A DNA stretch of 64,000 bases from Roseiarcus sp963820095 (GTDB lineage Bacteria > Pseudomonadota > Alphaproteobacteria > Rhizobiales > Beijerinckiaceae): contig CAWFZA010000028.1 of NCBI GenBank assembly GCA_963820095.1, forward strand, positions 186,001-250,000. Direction: 5' to 3'. The notes beneath the pieces were generated by a model, which saw nothing but the letters and a program-made list of their open reading frames with translations, made no database searches and was not told the DNA's origin. The translations under genes and the position numbers were made by a program. Position 1 is the first letter of the stretch. Every line of letters begins with the position of its first letter. Of this stretch, positions 27,701 through 36,221 are shown in pieces.

Positions 27701-28248
27701 ACGTCGCGCACTGTGCTGGCGCGGGCGTAGCCATTCGCTTCCAGCCAGTGCGCAAGGTCTTCCATCCGCACGTTGTTGCCCGGCGCGGCGGAGAAGGCGG
27801 CGGACTTGAGATAGGCCAGCGGCGGCGCGCGCTGCGTCAGCGCGTTGACCGAGGCGACGAGAATGCGCGGCCGCTCCGCGGCGCCGCGGCTCTTGGCGAG
27901 CCGCGCCAGCACCGTCATCCGCTCGGCCGATACGGCGGCGTTGGGCGAAACGCGATCGTAAGGCTGGCAATCCCAGGACGGAAAAAGGAGCGCTTCGATC
28001 TCGGGGGCGGCGAAGCTCAAGGCGTCGATGAAAGCCTGGGCGCGCAAGCCGTCGCGCGCGACAAAAACGAGTGTGACCGCGCGCTGCTCGCCCTCTTTCG
28101 CCAAGGCGCGCGTCAGATCGGCGACCACAAAGGCGTCGTAGCCCTCGGGCGCGCGCGCGAGCGTGACGGCGCCGCCTTCCGCAAGGCGGCGAATGGCCGG
28201 AGCGATGAGGCTATCGGCCTCTCGTTTGAGCGCGTTTGCGGTTTTCAT
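24709..28248 (-). CDS. mfd: Transcription-repair coupling factor Mfd
   Basis: A 1179-residue DNA translocase that removes stalled RNA polymerase at lesions and recruits UvrA. The order is UvrB-homology modules (DAFVVADLTRALAKEG, LFPSWDCQPYDRVSPNAAVS), an RNA-polymerase-interaction domain (GDLVVHIDHGVGRFVGLKTI), then RecG-like helicase motifs. These include Walker A (LVCGDVGFGKTEVALRAAF), the DEEQ box (LVVVDEEQHFGVGHKERLKE), LSATPIPRTLQLAMTGVREM and the RNA-polymerase-pushing QLRGRVGRSKIRAYAYF, and the C-terminal TRCF domain follows. The frame is intact. The start overlaps the stop of the sdhE gene by four bases, so the two are translationally coupled. Confidence 0.96.
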   Translation of the reverse strand: MKTANALKREADSLIAPAIRRLAEGGAVTLARAPEGYDAFVVADLTRALAKEGEQRAVTLVFVARDGLRAQAFIDALSFAAPEIEALLFPSWDCQPYDRVSPNAAVSAERMTVLARLAKSRGAAERPRILVASVNALTQRAPPLAYLKSAAFSAAPGNNVRMEDLAHWLEANGYARASTVRDVGDYASRGGILDLYPPGAAAPIRLDFFGDTLESIRAFDPETQRSTSQLRSLDLVPMSEARLTTDSIKRFRQGYAAEFGAPAPSDDLYAAVSEGRRPIGIEHWLPLLYDRLDTIFDYVGDAPFVLDARAEDAAHERIALITDNYAARRAAYAENPGKSDYKPLPPTRLYLSEDQWKERLATRSLARLTPFEAQPGVSDAVDCGGRTGRNFAPERQNESANVFDAAVAHVRGLRERGVNVIVASWSDGSRERLSHVLAEHGLKSVDFVSSYHQATTARAGALPLAVIALEQGFEAPDFAIVGEQDILGDRLVRQSKRRRRAQDVLAEASALTAGDLVVHIDHGVGRFVGLKTIEAAGAPHDCLEIHYAGGDRLFLPVENLELLSRYGSETGELDKLGGAGWQSRKARLKKRVREMAGELIRVAAQRMTHTAPRLMVPEGLYDEFCARFPYEETADQQSAIDATLDDLAAGRPMDRLVCGDVGFGKTEVALRAAFATAINGKQTAIIAPTTLLARQHAQNFRQRFAGLPVNVGQLSRMVGAAETREVKKGLAEGGVDIVVGTHAVLGKTVSFKDLGLVVVDEEQHFGVGHKERLKELRSEVHVLTLSATPIPRTLQLAMTGVREMSIIATPPIDRLAVRTFVSPFDALIIREALLRERYRGGQSFYVCPRIEDLDEAAAFLRQNAPECKFVVAHGQMAARELEDKVGAFYDGKYDILLSTAIVESGLDIPRANTMIVHRADMFGLAQLYQLRGRVGRSKIRAYAYFTTPPKAKITPQAEKRLQVLQSLDTLGAGFQLASHDLDLRGAGNLLGEEQSGHIKEVGYELYQQMVREAVERIKSGEDAPAEDMWSPTIQLGAPVTIPEAYISDLPTRLALYRRLSALEDEGEIDAMGAEIVDRFGPPPPEVGLLLNLVQIKALCRRANVEKLEAGPKGLTLAFRNKSFANPTALVKWVAAQGERAYVRPDMRIVVTDDFEELEDRLKGTLKVMREIAKLAGKKG

Positions 28249-28517
28249 CGCGTTTGGCTCAGGCGCGCGAGGAGCGGCGTGTCGAACTCCCGGGGCGGAG
28301 GCTCGCCGCCCATGATCCAGGCCAGGGCCTGCGTATCGGGCGCGTCGAGCAACCGCTCGAATTCGGCGAGTTCATCGTCGGTCATGGTTGGCAAATGAAC
28401 GTCGGCGAAGCGGCCCATGATGAGATCCATCTCGCGCACGCCCCGGCGCCAGGCGCGAAACAGAATCCGCCGCCGGCGCTCGTCGAGCGCAGAACTGGAG
28501 AGGGCGGAGCCGGACAT
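28245..28517 (-). CDS. sdhE: Succinate dehydrogenase flavinylation factor SdhE
   Basis: About 90 residues of the SdhE/YgfY (DUF339) family, which helps attach FAD covalently to SdhA. The signature RRGVREMDLIMGRFADVHL holds the conserved RGxxExD. The end, DTQALAWIMGGEPPPREFDT, carries the family's W-I/L-x-G motif. The start is placed at MSGSALSSSALDERRRRILF (28517). The longer frame to 28559 begins inside a repeat-adjacent region and is unlikely. It overlaps mfd, as is common in Rhizobiales. Confidence 0.88.
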   Translation of the reverse strand: MSGSALSSSALDERRRRILFRAWRRGVREMDLIMGRFADVHLPTMTDDELAEFERLLDAPDTQALAWIMGGEPPPREFDTPLLARLSQTR

Positions 28518-28561
28518 CAGAGGCCTTCGGTGGCAAGCTGCAAAACGCCAAACGCCCAAAC

Positions 28562-28695
28562 GCCGTCATGGCCGGACTTGATCCGGCCATCTACGGGTAT
28601 CCGATTCCCTTTCGGCCGGACTCGGCGGAAGACCGCTGAGCGGCCGATGAAGGGGCGGATGCGTTGGATGGCCGGACAAGCCCGGCCATGACGGC
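28562..28695. repeat. Palindromic intergenic repeat
   Basis: The left end GCCGTCATGGCCGGACTTG and the right end, read on the other strand, GCCGTCATGGCCGGGCTTG, form near-perfect inverted arms of about 30 bases around about 75 bases of spacer. ATGGCCGG..CCGGCCAT palindromes of this kind are widely dispersed in Rhizobiales genomes. It sits between sdhE and the next gene, has no ORF of its own and may act as a transcript-end hairpin. Confidence 0.65.
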
Positions 28696-28825
28696 TCTGA
28701 GCTCCGGACGCCCGCCTTATAGCGGACGCGTGCGAGAATGTCAGCAGCGAGACGCGCGGGCTGCCCAATCTCGGTCAGGTCCGGTTTCACCTTGGAAGAA
28801 AGCGCGCGCAGTCCTTGAAAGGAAG

Positions 28826-30382
28826 TTACTTCGACGCAACGCTGAAGATGTGCCGCATCAAGTCTCCCGCCTCCTCGGCCGGCCAGATCGTGATCTCGTC
28901 AAAAAAGGCCGCCGAAACAATGCAGTAGTCCCCGTATCTGTCGGGTGATATCGCCGGAGTGAAAAGAAGCCCGACGCGCTCCGCGCCAAACTTGTCGCGG
29001 AGCCGCTGGACCACGGTCGCAAGGGTCCTGGTCGTCGCAGAGGAATCGGCGTCCGGTCGCTGGCGCGCGGTCGCGAGCAGGCGAGCTTCAAGCTCGGCAT
29101 CTTTCTTTCGGAGATCGGGCGGCAGCATCTTCGCGAGATCGCCCGCCCATCCGACGCCGGACGCATATCGATAACATTGCTCCGGATTGACGGCGCCGAG
29201 CGCACGATATTCCTGCGACACCAGACGTCCCCAATCCACCAGGACGTCGTCGTCCGCTTCGCTCCGGGCCGCCGCGATCACGGACAGGATTCGCGTCGCA
29301 GCGTCCTTCGCGAGGTCGACAGACGTGCGGCCGGCCCGGTAGCCATCATAATAATGGTCAATCAAGGCGTCATACCTGTCCCTGAAGCGGGTCTTCATTG
29401 CCCGTAGAACCGGCAAATCCTTCTCAAGAAACGCGGCGATCCCCTGCTTGTCGAGATCTCCTCCGAGTCCGGACATCGCAAAATCCCCGCCGTGAGAGAG
29501 TTTCGTCACGACATTCGCCGCAATGAGCTCCGCCACGGAGGGGCGCCACAATTGATCGCTCGGAAGCGCCAGCGCTCGATCGATGAAGGCGGGATCGACG
29601 CCGGATGCAAGATAGTCTGCTTTCTGACGCTGTACGCTTTGTTTCCGCTGAAAATCGGTGAGTCCCGGCAGGTCCGGGCCATGAAATCCGAGCGCCGCGG
29701 CCTCGCGAAGCCAGCGTTCCAGCCCGCCGATGAAAGCGATCGTGCAGGCCGAAAGGCATCGATTCGCGACATAGGTAGAAAGGCGGTGCAGGCGGATTGC
29801 TCTGTTCAGCTTCTCGGCCTCTCCAATCCGTCCGCCTATGCTGTCGAGGTGGACGGTGGCGATGGAAGGGTAGGTCTCGTAGACGCGCTCGAAGGCGTCG
29901 GTGAGCCCGTATTTGAAGCCGCCGGTGATCTCGGCTTCGGTGTGGTTTCTCATCACGCGAATTGAGAACGCAGGAATCGAAGGATCGTCCCGGAAGGCGA
30001 TCGCATAGGTCGCTGTGAGTTGAGGGCCTCCCTGCTTCACGAAAGTGAACAGAATCATCCCGACGCCCAGCAGCACGCCGGCGCGGGCGAGACGCCCCCA
30101 TAGGACCCGCCGTCCGGCTGCGCGCCGATCCGCGATGTAACGACCGGAGGAGCGCCAGATGCCGACAGACTGCCAAATGGAAAACAGGAGCTGCAATACG
30201 CAGGTCGCGATGAGGGTAGCAAAGATGGCGAGCGGATCGTAATCGGGCCCGGCTAAAGCCGACATGGACGCGGCGGCAAATGCAGCCAGCAGCCCCAACA
30301 GGAGGCTGCCGGCGAAACCAGCGATCCGATAGGACTTCCAGAGCGGCAGTTCGCCGCGCCAATTCCTGGCGATGAAATTCAT
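28826..30382 (-). CDS. Membrane protein with ClpP-like (COG3904-type) domain
   Basis: A 518-residue protein. Three hydrophobic segments near residues 22-45, 52-72 and 98-114 anchor it. The following region resembles the periplasmic ClpP/crotonase-like family: TVHLDSIGGRIGEAEKLNRA, then NRCLSACTIAFIGGLERWLR and AAALGFHGPDLPGL. In related proteins SxGG, SAC and LGFH contribute to a serine-protease-like site, so a catalytic Ser/His role is an inference. The last 200 residues are helical and unassigned. It is monocistronic on the minus strand, with promoter-like module B divergently placed in its upstream region. A shorter secreted relative is encoded at 52584-53249. Confidence 0.6.
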   Translation of the reverse strand: MNFIARNWRGELPLWKSYRIAGFAGSLLLGLLAAFAAASMSALAGPDYDPLAIFATLIATCVLQLLFSIWQSVGIWRSSGRYIADRRAAGRRVLWGRLARAGVLLGVGMILFTFVKQGGPQLTATYAIAFRDDPSIPAFSIRVMRNHTEAEITGGFKYGLTDAFERVYETYPSIATVHLDSIGGRIGEAEKLNRAIRLHRLSTYVANRCLSACTIAFIGGLERWLREAAALGFHGPDLPGLTDFQRKQSVQRQKADYLASGVDPAFIDRALALPSDQLWRPSVAELIAANVVTKLSHGGDFAMSGLGGDLDKQGIAAFLEKDLPVLRAMKTRFRDRYDALIDHYYDGYRAGRTSVDLAKDAATRILSVIAAARSEADDDVLVDWGRLVSQEYRALGAVNPEQCYRYASGVGWAGDLAKMLPPDLRKKDAELEARLLATARQRPDADSSATTRTLATVVQRLRDKFGAERVGLLFTPAISPDRYGDYCIVSAAFFDEITIWPAEEAGDLMRHIFSVASK

Positions 30383-30448
30383 ACTTGTCGCGATCGCACA
30401 TTATTAATAAGTGTTATATTTGAAAAGACCGCTCCTTTGTGTTCCGAC

Positions 30449-30494
30449 AATTTCTTGACGAACCCAATGATGGGTAGTATTGTTTTTCAGAAAT
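30449..30494 (+). promoter_or_regulatory. Promoter-like module B
   Basis: AATTTCTTG and, 30 bases after its first base, ATTGTTTTTCAGAAAT: the same gap-free layout as modules A and C. As a promoter the -35 is TTGACG (30455-30460), the spacer 17 bases and the -10 TATTGT (30478-30483). It lies 67 bases upstream of the ClpP-like membrane gene, pointing away from it. The stretch downstream has no supported ORF. Confidence 0.4.
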
Positions 30495-30907
30495 TGGCGA
30501 TGAGCGCGCGACGCTTTTGAGGATTGGGAGTTGGCGGGGCCGCGGGCGTTCAACTATTGGGAGGGAGCGAGACTTCGAGCGAGACCCTTGTCGTCGAAAA
30601 GGCGGGGCAAGCCGGGTCGCCCGGCAACGGCTCGGGCTTCCGAGGCGATGCGATTCGGCGCAACGGCGCCACAAATTTCTGATTTTACGACAGTTTTCCG
30701 CACTTAACCCATTGAGAAAGCTCGACCGGCGCCAAACCCGCGAGGCCTGATCTCGAAGCGGCCGAGGCTCTGAGGGACCAAGCGGTCGTATTCCCGCTAA
30801 CTCGTTAATCTTGCCGCAAACCTTTGGAATCACCGAAACCGAACTCGCTACGCGGTCGACGGCTCCGGGATAAAGGGCCGCGGCAGCGCCTTTCGTTCCG
30901 CGCTCCC
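30495..30907. other. Intergenic stretch after module B
   Basis: No protein gene is supported. A perfect hairpin (GCCGGG, TCG, CCCGGC) lies at 30611-30625 and other GC-rich dyads surround it, which would fit a structured transcript from module B toward the end of the YcaQ-like gene. No clear terminator is seen. Confidence 0.35.
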
Positions 30908-32101
30908 TCAACCGGCCGCCCGCCGGAGCGGCTTCGGCGGCATGACGACTTCGCCAAGACCCAGCCAGCCCGCCATCGCGGCAAGCTCCTCGGAGATCGC
31001 ATCCATGGCGTCCGAAGGCGCGTGCGGCTCGAGATGCACTGCGTGAACGAGCAATCGTCCGCCCTGCCGGTCGGCCTTGAGATCGAGCCGGGCGACAAGC
31101 CGGTCGCCGAGCAGAAACGGGAGGACGTAGTAGCCGTGCTGGCGCTTGTCGGCCGGCGTATAGATCTCGATCCGGTAGTGGAAGTCGAAGAGCCGCAAAG
31201 CGCGGGAGCGCTCCCAGACGAGCGGATCGAACGGCGCGAGAAGCGCTCGCGCCGACAGGCGGCGGGGCGTGCGAGCGTCGCGGTGAAGATAGGCAAGATG
31301 CGCCCAGCCGAGCGCCTCGACGGGAATGAGAACGCCCGCTTCAAGGAGCGAGTCGACTGCCTGTCGCGCCTCGCTCGGCCCGAGACGAAAATAGTCGCGC
31401 AGGTCCTGCGCCGTGGCGATCCCGAGCGCCTGAGCCGCGCGTTCAATGAGGATGCGCTGCGCATCCCTTTCGTCCGGAGTCGGCAAAGCAAGGATGTCTG
31501 CGGGAATGACGCGCTCGGTCAGGTCGTAGACGCGCTCGAAGCTGCCGCGCCGCGTTGCCGTCGTGATCTGGCCCGTCCAGAACAGCCATTCAAGCGCCTG
31601 CTTGGCGTCGCCCCATTCCCACCAACCCGAACGGCCGCGCTTTTCCTCGAAGTCCGAGGCCGCGCGAGGGCCCTCGTTGCGGATGCGCTCAAGAAAACCT
31701 TCCGCCTCGGCCCGACGCTCGCCCGCGAACAACCGAAGACCTTTCCAACCGGTCTCGCCACGATCCGCGCGGGCCATTCGCCACCGCAACAGGGGATGGA
31801 AAGAGAGCGGCAGGAGCGAGGCTTCATGGGCCCAGTATTCAAACAGTCGCCGTTTCTTTCGCGCTCCCCACGCCGCCGCTTCGATCAGTGAACGGTCGTA
31901 GGGTCCAAGTCGGGAGAAGGCCGGCAGGTAATGAGCGCGGACCAGGACATTGACACTGTCGATCTGATGAAGGCAGAGGCGGTCGAGCGTCCGAAGCCAT
32001 CGCGCAGTATTCGCCCTTCCCGGACGCGGCCCCCCAAAACCCTGCGCTGCGAGAGCGATCCGCCGGGCCTCGGGAAGGGAAAGCTTTTCGACCTTCGTCA
32101 C
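30908..32101 (-). CDS. YcaQ/AlkX-like winged-helix DNA glycosylase
   Basis: A 397-residue HTH_42-family protein. Members such as E. coli YcaQ (AlkX) and Streptomyces AlkZ unhook DNA interstrand crosslinks. The family's catalytic Q-x-D is visible as LHQIDSVNVLVRAHYLPAFSRLG near residue 50. Winged-helix segments follow (WWEWGDAKQALEWLFWTGQI), and the C-terminal barrel begins near LLAPFDPLVWERSRALRLFDF. The start is GTG, overlapping the stop of the DMT transporter gene (GTGA), so translation is coupled. It is the last gene of the long minus-strand run from nuoA. Confidence 0.85.
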   Translation of the reverse strand: MTKVEKLSLPEARRIALAAQGFGGPRPGRANTARWLRTLDRLCLHQIDSVNVLVRAHYLPAFSRLGPYDRSLIEAAAWGARKKRRLFEYWAHEASLLPLSFHPLLRWRMARADRGETGWKGLRLFAGERRAEAEGFLERIRNEGPRAASDFEEKRGRSGWWEWGDAKQALEWLFWTGQITTATRRGSFERVYDLTERVIPADILALPTPDERDAQRILIERAAQALGIATAQDLRDYFRLGPSEARQAVDSLLEAGVLIPVEALGWAHLAYLHRDARTPRRLSARALLAPFDPLVWERSRALRLFDFHYRIEIYTPADKRQHGYYVLPFLLGDRLVARLDLKADRQGGRLLVHAVHLEPHAPSDAMDAISEELAAMAGWLGLGEVVMPPKPLRRAAG

Positions 32102-33021
32102 GTGGCTCCGCTAACCGCCTTCCGCCCGAGCAGCGGCCCAATCTCCACCGCTATGGCGCCAAGGAGAATCAGCGCGCAGCCGAGAGCGCCGACGGCGGTC
32201 AAACGCTCATCGAGCAGGAGAGCGCCCGCGAACGCAGCGAACACACCCTCGAGGGCGAGAATAAGCGCGGCTTCGGCCGGGGGCGTATGCGCCTGGGCGA
32301 AGATCTGGATCGTGTAGGCGATCGCGCCCGAGACAACTCCGGCGAACAGGATCGTTGGCGCAGTCGCGACGAGCGTACCTGGGGCCATGGACTCGAACAG
32401 GGCCGAGCCGAGCCCCGCGAGGCCGGCGCAAACAGCATATTGGACGAAGGCGAGCAGCAGGGGCCGGCCAGAGCGGGCGAGGAAGATCGGCGTCAGCGCG
32501 ATGCCCGTCGCCCAGGCGAGATCGGCGAGAAGGACAAGCGCGTCGCCTAGGTTCGGAGGACTAAGGGCCCCGCCTGTCGCCAGCAGCCAAGCGCCGACCA
32601 GCGAGACCAAGCCCGCTCCGACAACGATCGCCCGTGGAGGCGCCCCCGCGAGCGCCCAAACGACGAAGGGCGTCAGCACGACATAGCAGGCGGTAAGGAA
32701 ACCGGCGTTGGTGGCGGTGGTCGTCTCGATCCCCGCCTGCTGCAGGGCGGTGCCGAAGAAGAGCGTCAGCCCGATCACGAGCGCGAGCCGCCATTCGTCG
32801 CGGCTCGGGGCATGCGGCTTGCGTCGGAACTCCCAAAGCGCGAACGGAGCAAGCGCCACGGCCGACACGGCAAAGCGGGCCGCGACAAAGGCGAGCGGCG
32901 GCATGGTCGCCGTGGCGTATTTCTGAGCGACGAAGGTCACGCCCCACAGGAAGGCGGTGATGAGGAGCAAGCCGTCAGCGCCCATGCAACTCATGCCGCC
33001 TTCAACGGCCGTGTATCGCAT
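32098..33021 (-). CDS. EamA/DMT-superfamily inner-membrane transporter
   Basis: A 307-residue protein with ten hydrophobic segments, two EamA repeats of five, beginning LLLITAFLWGVTFVAQKYAT and LVLLADLAWATGIALTPIFL. The family exports metabolites or amino acids, and the substrate is not predictable here. The EGVFAAFAGALLLDERLTAV segment near the end is the typical EamA hairpin. The start is three bases after the mce stop, with a GCAGG box in the mce end. The following gene overlaps by four bases. Confidence 0.87.
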   Translation of the reverse strand: MRYTAVEGGMSCMGADGLLLITAFLWGVTFVAQKYATATMPPLAFVAARFAVSAVALAPFALWEFRRKPHAPSRDEWRLALVIGLTLFFGTALQQAGIETTTATNAGFLTACYVVLTPFVVWALAGAPPRAIVVGAGLVSLVGAWLLATGGALSPPNLGDALVLLADLAWATGIALTPIFLARSGRPLLLAFVQYAVCAGLAGLGSALFESMAPGTLVATAPTILFAGVVSGAIAYTIQIFAQAHTPPAEAALILALEGVFAAFAGALLLDERLTAVGALGCALILLGAIAVEIGPLLGRKAVSGAT

Positions 33022-33024
33022 TTA

Positions 33025-33429
<405 letters not shown>

Positions 33430-33471
33430 GGCTCTCTCAATCGGGCGCAGAAACAGGCTGCGCCTTGGCCG

Positions 33472-33645
33472 TCAATGGCGCGGCTCACGTCCACGTATCC
33501 TGTCGAACCCCTGCTTGATAGCAGCGAAGCGAGCTTCGATCATGGGCTCAAACTCGACGTCGGTAAAGATGTATGGCCAGTCATTCTCGATGCCCTCCCG
33601 CACCAGTTCGCCTACATAGTCGCGCCCGCCTGGACGAGAGCGGTG
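33472..33645 (-). pseudogene. Possible C-terminal remnant of a short-chain dehydrogenase
   Basis: The last 55 codons of a longer random-looking frame read DYVGELVREGIENDWPYIFT followed by DVEFEPMIEARFAAIKQGFD. This resembles the C-terminal helix-strand-helix of SDR oxidoreductases (V-x-x-G-I...-IFTxPEF...-RF). No Rossmann motif or catalytic YxxxK is found upstream. It lies between rnj and mce, where the order is usually uninterrupted. I call it a relic with low certainty. Confidence 0.35.
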
Positions 33646-33733
33646 ACAATTCCTAGCCCGATTCCCGACGCCCCTCTTGCGGTCTTTTGTGAGTGACAAT
33701 TGCAGGGGAGCGCAATCGGATCGAACTTCTGGG

Positions 33734-35402
33734 CTAAACCTCAACCACCAGCACATGCACTTGCGGCTTCTTGCCCCAGACGGCGTTGACCGAACCGCGC
33801 ACCGCGCGTTCGATAGCGCTCGATACGACGTCTGCGTCGCGCCGCTTGCCGGGAGGCAGGCTCTCGAAGGCCTCGAAGATGGCGTCATCGATCAACGCGT
33901 CGATCGCAACGCCTTTGCGCGTGCTCTCGGGCAAGCCAGCGATCATCACGTCCGGGTCGCCAGCCATCTCGCCCCTCGGCGTCAGCGCGATCGCGATCGA
34001 GACGACGCCCGCGAAGCTGAGCCGGCGGCGCTGTCGGACAGACTCCTGATCCGCCGGCAATAGAATAGCGCCATCCTTCGCGCGCCGACCGGTCGCCACT
34101 TTGCCCAACGTGCGGCCCTCGCCGGGGGCGAGCCGGATCAGATCGCCGTTGAAGGCGCGCAACACTTGTGGCACGCCCTGCGCCGTCGCGAAGTTGACAT
34201 GTTCGCTCAAGTGCACTGGCTCGCCATGCGCAGGCACGGCGATCTTGGGGCGGACCCAGGCATAGAGTCTCGCGACTTCCGCCCGCCGCGGGTGGCCGGA
34301 GACATGCACGAGCGCGGTGCGGTCAGTCACAACCTCGACGCCCGCCCGCACGAATGCGTTGACGATTCTGCCGACCGACTTCTCGTTGCCGGGAATAGTG
34401 CGCGAGGAAAAGATGACGGTGTCGCCGGCGCTCAATTCGGCCGTCGGATGCTCGTCCCCCGCCATGCGCGCGAGCGCCGCGCGCGGTTCGCCCTGGCTGC
34501 CGGTGGCGAGCGCCAAAATCCGATCACGCGGCAGGCGCTCGAACGCATCCATGCCCAAGAAGGGCGGGAGACCGTCGAGCATCCCGCACTCACGCGCGAC
34601 GGCGACGACGCGCTCGATCGCGCGGCCGAGAATGCACACTTGCCGTTCGGCGGCGAAGCCCGCCTCGGCGGCGGAGCGCAGCCGGGCGACGTTGGAAGCG
34701 AAGGTCGTCACAACCACCCTGCCCTTCGCATTGCCGATGAGCCAGGTCAGAGTCTTGGCGACGTCGCGCTCAGACGGACTCTCCCCTTCGCGCAGGATGT
34801 TGGTTGAAATCACAGACAAGCGCCAGCACGCCTTCGTCGCCCAGCGCCCTGAAGCGCGCCTCATCGGTCGGCAAGCCGATGACCGGCGTCGGATCGATCT
34901 TCCAGTCGGCCGTATGGACGACCAGCCCCGCCGGCATGCGGATCGCAAGTGCGGAGCTTTCGGGTATCGAATGGGCGACGGGGATGAATTCGACCACGAA
35001 CGGGCCGATGACGACCCTCTCGCCGAGCTCAACGACCTTCAACGGAATCTCAGGCGCGCCCGGTTCGCCCAGCCGCCGCGCCTCGACCAAGCCCGCCGCA
35101 AAGCGCGTCATATACACCGGCGCGCCCAGATCTGGCCATAGCTCGACGAGTGCGCCCACGTGGTCCTCGTGCGCGTGGGTGATGACAATCCCTACGAGAT
35201 TTTTTTTCGCTTTCTCGATGAAGCCGAGATCCGGCATAATGAGATCGACCCCAGGCATGTCCTCGTCGGCGAAACCGATTCCGAGGTCGACCATCAGCCA
35301 TTGCCGCGCGTTCGGCGGCCCACAGCCATAAAGAGCGCAATTCAAGCCGATCTCGCCCAAGCCGCCGAGCGGGACAAACACGATCTCCTGGTCGTCCGTC
35401 AT
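33734..35402 (-). CDS. rnj: Ribonuclease J (frame change inside)
   Basis: Metallo-beta-lactamase/beta-CASP RNase of about 556 residues, acting in mRNA decay and rRNA maturation. The metal site HxHxDH is in VITHAHEDHVGALVELWPDL, with further ligands at PVAHSIPESSALAIR and HTADWKIDPTPVIG. The second part, from TNILREGESPSERDVAKTL, has the beta-CASP segment IFSSRTIPGNEKSVGRIVNA and VHVSGHPRRAEVARLYAWV. Two frames join if one base of the AAA at 34807-34809 is removed, giving VCDSTNILREGE. The gene sits 0-1 bases from birA in the usual birA-rnj-mce order. Confidence 0.92.
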
Positions 35403-36221
35403 CTAAGCTCGGCCCTCCGACGAGGGCGCAGCCGGCAAAACCGCCGGTCGGGGAGCGTCCAAGCGCGGCGACAGCGACAGGTCGGCGGCCTCGATGCAGT
35501 CCAGCCCGCGCTCGGAGCGCATGAGCAGACGGCCGTCCGCATCGATCCCCTCGAGGACCCCCTCGCGTTTTCCCCCGCGGCCCTGGATCGTGATCCGTTC
35601 ACCGAGGCCGAGGGCGCAATCCAGCCAAGCTGCACGAATATCTCCGAACGCCCGTCCGGCGCGCCAGGCGTGGAGCGCCTCGGCGAACCGCTCAACGATA
35701 AGTTCAATCAATTCGCCAGGGGTCGCCTTTTCTCCCCCAACCCGTGTCAGACATGAGGTCGCATAGCCGAGGTTCTCCGGCGCATGCGCGCAATTGACGC
35801 CGACTCCGACCGCGTAGGCGGCCCGCCGACCTCCAAGGCCAATGCCTTCGACGAGGATGCCGGCGCACTTCGCGCCCCGCGACATCAAATCATTTGGCCA
35901 TTTGAGACCAACGTCGACGGCGCCGAGGTCTCTTGCCGCGCGTACCAGGGCTATCCCAGCGACGAAACCGAGTTGCGCCGCGACCGACGGCGGGCACGGA
36001 TCGATCATGAGGGCGCTGGCGTAAAGGTTCCCTTTTGGTGAGATCCATGCGCGCCCGCGGCGGCCTCTCCCCGCAGTCTGTTCGTCAGCGACGATCCACA
36101 GGCGCCCCGGGTCGCCGGCCATCGCGCGACGGCGTGCCTCCTCATTTGTTGAATCGATAGCGCCAAGCCGCACAAAGCGCCAGTCGCGAGGCGGACCGTC
36201 CACACCAGGTGCGGCGATCAA
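35403..36221 (-). CDS. birA: Biotin--[acetyl-CoA-carboxylase] ligase
   Basis: A 272-residue class I biotin ligase that makes biotinyl-AMP and attaches biotin to the carrier subunit of acyl-CoA carboxylases. The biotin/ATP loop is ADEQTAGRGRRGRAWISPKG. KWPNDLMSRGAKCAGILVEG holds the catalytic lysine region and AVGVGVNCAH the central strand. The C-terminal SH3-like domain is RITIQGRGGKREGVLEGIDA. There is no N-terminal DNA-binding domain, so it should not act as the biotin repressor. Its ATG overlaps the nuoN stop (ATGA). Confidence 0.93.
   Translation of the reverse strand: MIAAPGVDGPPRDWRFVRLGAIDSTNEEARRRAMAGDPGRLWIVADEQTAGRGRRGRAWISPKGNLYASALMIDPCPPSVAAQLGFVAGIALVRAARDLGAVDVGLKWPNDLMSRGAKCAGILVEGIGLGGRRAAYAVGVGVNCAHAPENLGYATSCLTRVGGEKATPGELIELIVERFAEALHAWRAGRAFGDIRAAWLDCALGLGERITIQGRGGKREGVLEGIDADGRLLMRSERGLDCIEAADLSLSPRLDAPRPAVLPAAPSSEGRA

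Noticed and set aside
26611..28398. Plus-strand frame of 595 codons opposite mfd
   Set aside because: Shadow of mfd, whose helicase motifs are complete.
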